A stretch of DNA of 64,000 nucleotides. Source: Allobosea psychrotolerans (GTDB lineage Bacteria; Pseudomonadota; Alphaproteobacteria; Rhizobiales; Beijerinckiaceae). The notes beneath the pieces were generated by a model. It was not told where the DNA came from, searched no databases, and saw only the letters and a list, made by a program, of their open reading frames with translations. Positions 44,911 to 52,700 of the stretch are shown one piece after another. The stretch is from the NCBI RefSeq assembly GCF_002917105.1, contig NZ_PQFZ01000001.1, positions 558,001-622,000 on the forward strand, written 5' to 3'. Within the stretch, counting starts at the first letter, position 1. Each line of letters opens with the position of its first letter. Position numbers and translations under genes: made by a program.

Positions 44911-45214
44911 ATGGTCGCGAAATCGCTTGCTCTTTCGGCAAGTCGGACAGGCAGATCGCCGATCGAGGTACACGCCTCGTGTTTCACGAGCGAAGTTGCA
45001 CTCCACAAGACCTGCTTAGGCTTGCGTCTGGTCAAGGTCGTGATGCCGGGCCGAGATGGAGGCTGGCGGCATCGCCAGGCTCGCGAGCTGTCGGGATCAG
45101 AACGGTTCTGGAGGCCGGGCGCGCGCAGCCGCATCGCCACGCTCCGGCGCCTGCTGGATCGGTACAAGGTCATATTCGAAACAGTCGGCGCATCCTTGGC
45201 CTCAAACTCGGGCC
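44911..45214. other. intergenic, no recognised gene
   Basis: This stretch between the nitroreductase and hydrolase genes holds several short open frames without ribosome sites. A 15-bp unit (CCTCAAACTCGGGCC) occurs in two tandem copies near 45200-45228, reaching the hydrolase stop. I see no protein family in it. Confidence 0.4.
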
Positions 45215-46297
45215 TCAAACTCGGGCCTCTATCCAGGCCGCAATCTCCGGCCAAGTCTCGGCATGCGCCTGGCGTCCGGTGAGAATTGCCAGATGCTGCA
45301 GAACGATGCCTATTTCCGCCGGGTGCTCGATGATCCTCGTATCGCTCGTGGCCATCCTCTCGAAGAAGGGCTGCGCCGATTCACGAGGGCCGATCTCGTC
45401 CGAGGGATTGACGACGGCCAGCACGGGGATGCGCAAATCGCCGGGGCCGAGCGTTCTGCCCGCAATCGTGAGAGTGCCGTTGCGGAATCGGTCCTCGCGG
45501 TAGAGCCATTCGACCATCTGATGGACGAGGCGGCCGGGAAGCGGCACCTCATCCAGCGCCCAGCGCAGGACGCGGATATGGGTTTCCAGAGCGGCGGGAT
45601 CGGCGAGGCTGAAGGCGGCATCCATCAACCGGGGCCAGACGAAGGTTTCGGGCGCCAGGAATGCGCAGGACTGCGAGAGCAGCGAGCCTGGCACCGTGTC
45701 ATCCTCTGGGATGTCACCGTCCTGCGAAACGACCAGGTCGCGAAAGCGGCTCGAACCCGGCTCGAAGCTGATCGGCGCGCCGAGCAGGACGAGACCGCGG
45801 GCGAGAGAAGGCCGCCATGCGCAGGCGATGGCAGCAAGGGTGCCTCCGAGTGAATGGCCCAGGACGAAGGGCGGGAGGCCAGGGCGCTCCGCAGCGATAG
45901 CGTCGCAAGCTGAGACGAGCGCGTCGGCGTAGTCCTCGATGCCCGCAGGGCCATCGCTTTCCGCCGGAGGCTGCCATTCCATGAGATGGACGCTGAACCC
46001 GCGGTCAAGACAGAAACGAACCGTACTGACGCCCGGAGCAAGGTCCCAGATATAGGGCCGCTTGATCGGCGCCGGAACGAGCAGCACCGAGGCGCCTGTC
46101 GCTGGCCCCGGGTAATGCCGCAACCGCCAGTGCGGGCCGGAGGCGATAACCTCATAGGCGCACTCATGCACACCGAAGCCGAAGAGGTCGAGCGCGCGTG
46201 CGTGTGCGCCGCGCAGTCCGTCCATAGCCGCACGCTGCACAGCCAGCAGGCCCGGAAACAAGCCCGGCGCAGGGCCCCAAGAGCGTTCTCTCGTCAT
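45215..46297 (-). CDS. alpha/beta hydrolase, PhaC-like
   Basis: A 360-aa alpha/beta hydrolase. The region YIWDLAPGVSTVRFCLDRGFSVHLMEWQPP and the general order resemble class III polyhydroxyalkanoate synthases and related hydrolases. The nucleophile motif is GHSLGG, with Ser instead of the Cys of PHA synthases, so it is more likely a depolymerase or esterase; PRESAQPFFERM is near the expected Asp region. The start overlaps the ChaB-like gene by ATGA. No phaB or phaP genes are seen here. Confidence 0.75.
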   Translation of the reverse strand: MTRERSWGPAPGLFPGLLAVQRAAMDGLRGAHARALDLFGFGVHECAYEVIASGPHWRLRHYPGPATGASVLLVPAPIKRPYIWDLAPGVSTVRFCLDRGFSVHLMEWQPPAESDGPAGIEDYADALVSACDAIAAERPGLPPFVLGHSLGGTLAAIACAWRPSLARGLVLLGAPISFEPGSSRFRDLVVSQDGDIPEDDTVPGSLLSQSCAFLAPETFVWPRLMDAAFSLADPAALETHIRVLRWALDEVPLPGRLVHQMVEWLYREDRFRNGTLTIAGRTLGPGDLRIPVLAVVNPSDEIGPRESAQPFFERMATSDTRIIEHPAEIGIVLQHLAILTGRQAHAETWPEIAAWIEARV

Positions 46298-46530
46298 CCC
46301 CGCCTCCGTTCTTCAGGAATGGGCGTCGCGGGAGCCCGACGCTTGCCGTTCCTGACATCGGATCGTCCGATAGCTGCCCAGGCGATCCCATGGGCGGTCT
46401 CTTTGCGAAGGCCTTCATCCGCATGGACGGTGAGGGCATGGCTCAAGGTTGCACGGACGATTGCCTGCGCTTGCCGAGGCAGGTGGCTCCGCATCATTGA
46501 GGGCAGGTCGGCGGGGCTGGCGTAAGGCAT
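46294..46530 (-). CDS. ChaB-like protein
   Basis: A 78-aa protein with the ChaB pattern: MPYASPADLPSMMRSHLPRQAQAIVRATLSHAL and GLRKETAHGIAWAAIGRS. In E. coli ChaB is a small regulator of the cation exchanger ChaA, but no ChaA is present here. Upstream Met 46545 (MEARPMPY) is less likely. It is translationally coupled to the hydrolase. An FNR-like box lies 76-89 bp upstream. Confidence 0.82.
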   Translation of the reverse strand: MPYASPADLPSMMRSHLPRQAQAIVRATLSHALTVHADEGLRKETAHGIAWAAIGRSDVRNGKRRAPATPIPEERRRG

Positions 46531-46605
46531 GGGTCGCGCCTCCACGCGGCGGCGGCGCGACCGCCTCCGCGTTCGTCATGATGACTGCCTTGCAGGCCGA
46601 TGAAC

Positions 46606-46619
46606 TTGATTCAGATCAG
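46606..46619. promoter_or_regulatory. FNR/FixK-type box upstream of chaB-like gene
   Basis: TTGAT-TCAG-ATCAG matches TTGAT-N4-ATCAA in nine of ten positions. It is 76 bp upstream of the ChaB-like start on the minus strand. It is one of two boxes in the divergent chaB-patatin intergenic region. Confidence 0.65.
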
Positions 46620-46712
46620 TTCGTGCGTCGCCTGCGGTGCCTGCTCGCCGCCGGAAGGTTTCCAAGTCGTCACGGGAAAGCCGATCAACGGCCGCAAGGG
46701 CAATCCGGCAAG

Positions 46713-46726
46713 TTGACGATGATCAA
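46713..46726. promoter_or_regulatory. FNR/FixK-type box upstream of patatin gene
   Basis: TTGAC-GATG-ATCAA matches the FNR/FixK consensus in nine of ten positions, or better if TTGAC/GTCAA half-sites are allowed. It is 125 bp upstream of the patatin start at 46852. The rest of the intergenic region 46531-46851 has no recognisable gene. Confidence 0.65.
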
Positions 46727-46851
46727 TGCCCCCGCCCGGATCTGACCGACAATGCACATCGTCTGACGAGTGACGTCGATGAACAATATATCGGCATATC
46801 GCCCGTAGGGCCTAACCCGACGGGGACGATCTGCTCATTCAAGAGGTTCAG

Positions 46852-48039
46852 ATGAATTCGCCTCGAACCGCGTTGCGCAAGTCACATCGTGGCCTGGCGC
46901 GCCCCGACTTCGATCAGATCGTCCTCGTGCTGCAGGGCGGTGGAGCGCTCGGTTCCTATCAATCCGGCGTCTATCAGGCGCTCGAGGAAGCCAATCTTGA
47001 GGTCGATTGGATCGTGGGCGTTTCCATCGGTGCCATCAACGCCGCCCTGATCGCCGGAACACCGCCGGGCAATCGAATCGCGAAGCTGCGGACATTCTGG
47101 GACGAGGTGGCCAGTCAACCCTGGTGCACGGCCTGGCTGGCGGCTTTGCCCGCGGATGTGATCGGTTCGCGGGCAATTCGCGCCTGGCTTGGCCATCTAA
47201 GCGCTGTCTCTGCCGCGGCTGCAGGCGTCCGGTCGATGTTCTCGCCCAGGCTGCTTCCGGCGTGGCTGTGGCCAACCGGCTGCGACGGCGCCATCAGCCT
47301 ATACGACGCCACTCCACTCAAGGAGTCGTTGAGCCGCTATGTCGATTTCGACCGCATCAACGCGGGTTCGATGCGGTTCAGTGTCGGAGCCGTGAACATC
47401 CGCACGGGCAATTTCGGCTATTTCGATACCGCCTCCCACGACATCCGTTTGGAGCATGTGCTCGCCAGCGCAGCGCTACCGCCGATGTTCGCACCCGTGG
47501 AGGTGGATGGCGAATTCTATTGGGATGGGGGAGTGGTCTCCAATACGCCGTTGCAATGGGCTGTCGAGGCCGAACCGCACCGCGACAGCCTGGTGTTCCA
47601 AGTGGACGTCTGGAACACGCGTGGCGACTACCCGTCCGACCTTGCAGAGACGATGACTCGCCAAAATGAGATTCAATACGCGAGCCGCACGCGGGCGGGC
47701 AGTAACGCCTTTCGGCAAATGCAGAGACTGAAGAACACAGTCTCTCTAGCGCTCGCTGAATTGCCCTCTGATGTGTCCGATTTGCCAACAATACAGCGCC
47801 TTCATAAGCAGGTCGATCGCAAATTATTCCGCATTGTTCAGCTGATCTATCACGCTCGCCCGCATCTTGGGGCGACCAAGGATTTCGCTTTCTCCGCGTC
47901 AAACATCAACGAGCATTGGGATACAGGCTACCATGATGCTGTGCGCACCCTTCGTCATCCTGAAGCCTTGACCCGGCCGGAGCTGGAGGTTGCCGAAGGC
48001 GTCGCTACCTTCGACGTGGCAATCGACGGCAGGCTATGA
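46852..48039 (+). CDS. patatin-like phospholipase
   Basis: A 395-aa protein with a patatin domain (about residues 15-260): oxyanion loop VLQGGGALGSYQSGVYQALEEANL, nucleophile elbow GVSIGAINAALIAG (GxSxG) and catalytic-Asp region FYWDGGVVSNTPLQWA. The C-terminal 130 residues match the DUF3734 extension found in this branch. Such proteins hydrolyse membrane lipids or polyhydroxybutyrate granule-associated lipid; the substrate is unknown. It lies opposite the ChaB-like gene in a region with two FNR boxes. Confidence 0.9.
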   Translation: MNSPRTALRKSHRGLARPDFDQIVLVLQGGGALGSYQSGVYQALEEANLEVDWIVGVSIGAINAALIAGTPPGNRIAKLRTFWDEVASQPWCTAWLAALPADVIGSRAIRAWLGHLSAVSAAAAGVRSMFSPRLLPAWLWPTGCDGAISLYDATPLKESLSRYVDFDRINAGSMRFSVGAVNIRTGNFGYFDTASHDIRLEHVLASAALPPMFAPVEVDGEFYWDGGVVSNTPLQWAVEAEPHRDSLVFQVDVWNTRGDYPSDLAETMTRQNEIQYASRTRAGSNAFRQMQRLKNTVSLALAELPSDVSDLPTIQRLHKQVDRKLFRIVQLIYHARPHLGATKDFAFSASNINEHWDTGYHDAVRTLRHPEALTRPELEVAEGVATFDVAIDGRL

Positions 48040-48600
48040 ACGCTGAGCGAAAAGCTCGCTCGCAGTAGCAAGGATTTGCAGGCGATCATCGCGTTGATGC
48101 AACGGCAGCCATATCCCTGACGGTGAGTCTCGCCAGCGATACAGCAATCGCCCGGCAGGATAGCGTCCGGAACGACCGGGCGATCATTGCAGGCATCTGC
48201 GCCCGCTGCCATCGGAGCGCACCGGACGCTCGCGGTGCGCGCCGCCCGATCCGCCATCCGCCGCCGGTGGCCGGCCTCCTGAAAAGTGGTCCTTCGGCGA
48301 CACAAAGTCGGAACGGTTTGTGCGGCTTGTCTTTCATTTCGCAGTTTCCATGCACCGTACGCCGAAAAGGCGCGGTCGGTCGCTCAGGCGATCTTGCCGA
48401 TGGCTGCTTCCGCCGTCGCGATGGCGGCATTCATCCGGGGGCTGGAGACGTATAGACGTGGTGCCGGAGCGCTCTTGGCGACCGCGCCGCGGCTCGGCGA
48501 GGCTTGAACGCAACGCAGTCTCCCCGGTAAGTCGAGTGGAACGATTCGACGCTCTTCGCGTTATTAGCCGCCCGCCTGACGCGGCACGAGAGGATTTAAT
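48040..48600. other. intergenic with a possible decayed cytochrome c fragment
   Basis: No intact gene is recognisable in this 560-bp stretch. A plus-strand frame near 48123-48455 contains ICARCHRSAPD, a CxxCH haem-binding motif in a context resembling small c-type cytochromes (GxCARCHxxxP), but the following sequence shifts frame and does not resemble a mature cytochrome. It may be a pseudogene or chance. No ribosome site stands out. Confidence 0.25.
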
Positions 48601-48927
48601 ATGAATAGGACGTCTATCCTTGCCGGATTCGTCGGTGCCATTGCTCTTGCGAGTGCTGCGATTGCTGCCTCGACGGCAGCTAACGCGGCCGAGACATTGC
48701 CTGCCACCGTGGCTCGTCAGCTCGACGGGCAGGCTGTAGAGTTCGCCATGACCGCGGCCAAGCAGCGTCGCCTCATGATCATCGAAGAAACACAGCGCCA
48801 GCAGCGCTACGGGCGTAGAGGTTACGAACGTGGGCCTGGCTACGGGCGCGGGCCTGGCTACGGATACGGGCCGCGCCGCGGCTATGGTGGCCCGCCTCCA
48901 GGTTACCGCCGTTACGACAGATACTGA
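48601..48927 (+). CDS. secreted Gly/Tyr/Arg-rich small protein
   Basis: A 108-aa protein with a signal peptide (ILAGFVGAIALASAAIAASTAANA, cleavage after AAE region) and a low-complexity tail YGRRGYERGPGYGRGPGYGYGPRRGYGG. The mature middle (LPATVARQLDGQAVEFAMTAAKQRRLMIIEETQRQ) is helical and charged. A purine-rich GAGAGG site lies near the start. No family recognised; G/Y/R repeats are typical of cell-surface or disordered proteins. Confidence 0.7.
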   Translation: MNRTSILAGFVGAIALASAAIAASTAANAAETLPATVARQLDGQAVEFAMTAAKQRRLMIIEETQRQQRYGRRGYERGPGYGRGPGYGYGPRRGYGGPPPGYRRYDRY

Positions 48928-49794
48928 TCGGACGAGGAGCCCTGACATCGGGGCGTCCTTTCGCAGCATTGTTTGCAGATTGGGCGCGCGTTGAGCGCTC
49001 CCTTTTTTGGTTTGAGGCTGGAGCCGAGCCGCGCTCATCGAAGAGTGAGAGCAGCATGCGAAAAACCGGCTCCTGCTTTTTCGCATGCTCCAGGCGGCTC
49101 ACGGCACAGGGTCGGCACATGTGTCGCTTGGCGTTGCCGGCCTTGCGTCACGCCCGCTCGAATCACGCTTTGCGGCGATCAGGCGCCAAATGTGGCGAGA
49201 GACGCGCTCCGGACCGCGCGTCGGGGCTCGCTGCCCGGCGTAACCTTGATCCTGCGGATGTTAGCGCGGCAACGATGTCGGAGGCGCGAATACTGCCGGG
49301 TGTGCGCTTCGGTCTGGTGTTCGTGTGCAGGCAACATTGAGAAACCCGCGCAAGCTAAGAGACTAACGTCAATTTTCTCTGCGTTGCCAAAACGGGGCGG
49401 GCGCCCTGCATGCTTGTGAGCGAAGTAAGACGCTGCGGTGCGTGGATAAAACGCCGTTTAGCCGGCATCTGCGTTGTATTTCTGTAACGCGCCGGCAAAA
49501 ACGGCCGCCGCTATCTCTCCGCATTTCGCAAGTGCGTTGTCGGTTCTTGAGAAAATTGCAGCAACATTTTGATTTAAAAAGAATAAGCCAAATATCGCAC
49601 TTGCGTCATGCATGCGCAAAGCTGGCCATGCCGGTCTCTGACTGTCGGGCATGGTATTGACTTAAGGGGAGCAAACAGGGGATGGATTCAGGTGAAATTT
49701 TGTCGATTTGGCGGCCGCCTTGTTTCCGCTTCGCTTCTATCTGGCGCCAGGCCGACGAATACGGACACGCTGCAAATACGACTTGAGGTCCTAG
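48928..49794. other. long AT-richer intergenic leader of the autotransporter
   Basis: This 867-bp gap has a dispersed palindrome at 49054-49088 and an AT-rich part (49530-49600, ATTTTGATTTAAAAAGAATAA). A perfect 10-bp inverted repeat, CGCAAGTGCG (49527-49536) and CGCACTTGCG (49596-49605), flanks that AT-rich part. No credible gene was found. The base composition drops sharply from the rest of the window, so this may be a promoter/control region or acquired DNA. Confidence 0.55.
49054..49088. repeat. dispersed palindrome family member
   Basis: GCATGCGAAAAA (49054-49065) and TTTTTCGCATGC (49077-49088) form a perfect 12-bp inverted repeat around CCGGCTCCTGC. The core is the same as at 40110-40136. 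Confidence 0.8.
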
Positions 49795-52700
49795 ATGCTG
49801 AAGACGGCCGACGTTCTGGACGCTCACAGACTGAGCGCGCCCATGCCGACCGGGACCGCCAGCGAAGGTTTGCGGCGACTCGCAGCGACAACCGCCCTGA
49901 CGACGGGCGTGATCGTCGGGCTGATGCTGTTCCAGCCGGACGTGGCGCAGGCGCAGCAGGTCTGGGCCGGCCCGGGCAATGACTGGAACACGGCGACGAA
50001 CTGGTCCGCGCCGGCCGATGTCCCCGACACGGCCGGCGAGACCGCAGTCTTCCAGGGCGCGATCGCGCCCGCGGCGCTCGCGATCTCGGCCTCCACCTCG
50101 GTCGGGGGCATCACTTATGACGCCGGCGCGCAGGGCTATACGATCACCGTCGGCAACACCCTGTCCATGGCCGGCTCGGTGACGAACAACTCCGGCGTGA
50201 CGCAGAATTTCGTGATCAGCCCCAGCCAGGGTCTGGTTTTTGGTGGTGCTGCCGATGCCGGGACGAATGTGGTTTACACCACCGCTGGAAATGGCGGCAT
50301 CTCGTTCCAGGGAACCGGCTCGGCCGCGGCGGCCAGCTTCGTGCTCGGCGCGGCCGGGAATATCTTCATCCAGACGGCCAGTGCGGTTTCGCTCGGCGAG
50401 CTGAGCGGCGGGAGCAGCTCTCGCGTGCTCGCCACGTTGGTCGGAGCAACTTTGACCATCGGTGCTCTCAATACCTCCACGACCTTCGCGGGCAGCATCC
50501 AGGAAGGCGGTGGCGTCGGCCTGACCGTGACCAAGACCGGCACCGGAACACTGACGCTCGGCGATGCCGGAGGAGCCTCCAATTATACCGGCCTGACGAC
50601 GATCTCCCAGGGTGTGCTGAACATCCAGGCTGCGACGGCGCTCGGCACGGCGGCTGCGGGCACTGTGGTTGCGAGCGGCGCGGCGCTGGAGCTCCAGGGC
50701 GGCATTACGATCGCCAGCGAGGCGCTGACGCTGAACGGCACCGGCGTCGCGGGCGGTGGTGCGTTGCGCAATGTCAGTGGTACCAACACCTATGGCGGTG
50801 CGATCACGCTTGGCAGCAATGCCTCGATCGTCTCTGCGGCTAACGGGCTCGCTCTGACGGGCGGTGTCGCGCTTGGGGCGAACACGCTGACATTCGGCGG
50901 TGGCGCGATCAACGTCACAACAGCGGGCATCACGGGCGCAGGCGCGGTTGTTGTCGGCAGCGGTCTAGTTCTCATCGACGCCGCAGGTGCCTATGTTGGC
51001 GGGACGACGATCGCCACTGGAGCCACTGCGGCGACCTCCGTGGCCGGCGGGTTCGGCACGGGGACGATCACGCTCGCCGGCGGCACGCTCGGCTCCAACG
51101 CGGTGGCCGTTACCATAGCCAATGCGATCAGCCTTTCTGCGAGTAGCTTCGTCAGCGTCCAGGCGAGCCAGGCGCTGACTCTGACCGGCGGCATCGCGTT
51201 GGGCGCCAATACGCTCAGTTTCAGCGGACCGGGGCAGACCACCGTCAGCACGACAGCGATCACCGGTGCCGGCGGGCTGACCAATTCGGGCACAGGCACG
51301 CTGATCCTGACAGGCGCCAACACCTATGGCGGCACAACCGCGATCAATGCCGGCGTCGTCAACATCCAGAACGCTACAGCGCTCGGCACGACGGCCGGTG
51401 GGACCACGGTCGCGGCTGGCGCGGCCTTGCAGATTCAGGGGAATATCGCGGTCGGGGCGGAATCGCTGTCGCTGAACGGGACAGGCGTGGCCTCGGATGG
51501 CGCGTTGCGCAACATCTCCGGCGCCAACAGCTTCGCGGGATCGGTGACGCTCGCCGGGGCCAGCCGGATCAATTCCGACGCCGGGACGCTTACCTTGTCG
51601 GGCGGCGTTGCCGGTGCGTTCGGCTTGACCGTCGGCGGCGCGGGAGACACGACGATCTCGGGCGCGATCGGAACGGGCGCGGGCGCCCTGACCAAGGACG
51701 GGGCGGGAACGCTGATCCTCTCCGGCGCCAACAGCTATACCGGCACGACCACCGTCAGCGGGGGCACGCTGACCCTGCAGGGCGGCGCGGCGATCGCCGA
51801 TTCGGGGGCGGTCAATATCGATACGGCGGGCGCCACGCTCAATGTCGCCGCAGCCGAGACGATCGGCTCGCTCTCCGGCGTCGCCGGCTCGCTTGCGACG
51901 CTGGGGGCAACCCTGACCGTCAGCGACAACAGCTCGACGATCTTCGCTGGCGCGGCCTCGGGCGCGGGCGGGCTGACCAAGACCGGCACTGGCCTGTTTA
52001 CGCTCTCCGGGGCCAACACCTACAATGGCGCTACCACGATCAATGGCGGCGAATTGCGGGTCAATGGCTCGCTCGGCGCGACTGCGGTGGCAGTCAACAA
52101 CACCGGCACCTTGTCCGGCATCGGCACGATCGGCGGCGCGGTCACGGTCAATGCCGGCGGCACGCTCTCGGCCGGGCAGAGCCCGGGAACGCTGACAGTC
52201 GGCTCGCTGACCTTGAACGCCGGCTCCAATTCGGTGTTCGAGCTCAACAGTCCGGGTACGGTCGGCGGCGTCACCAATGATCTCGTGATCTCCAACGGGC
52301 CGGTTCAGCTCGGCGGCACGCTGACCGCGACGGCGGCATCCGCGGGCTTCTACAGGCTGATCAGCGTCGTGGGTGGCGGGGCGATTACCGGGAACTACGC
52401 CACGGTCAACGTCGCGGGCTTCACGGGGCAGGTCTACACCAACGCTCCCGGCGCGGCCGAGCAGGTCAACCTCGCCGTGCTCGGTGCCGGGCAGATCATG
52501 CAGTTCTGGGACGGGGCAGACACGCTCGGCAACGGCACTGTCGATGGCGGCGCGGGCACCTGGAACGGCACCGATACGAGCTGGACCGGCATGCCCGGCC
52601 AGGCCGGGGTGAACGCTTCCTGGCGGAGCTCCGTCGGCGTGTTCCAGGGCACGGCCGGCGTCGTCACCGTCGCGGGGACGCAGGCCTTCGACACGCTGCA

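Noticed and set aside
45215-46297. PHA synthase (phaC) as the function of the hydrolase.
   Set aside because: The nucleophile motif is GHSLGG with Ser where PHA synthases use Cys. I therefore call it only PhaC-like hydrolase.
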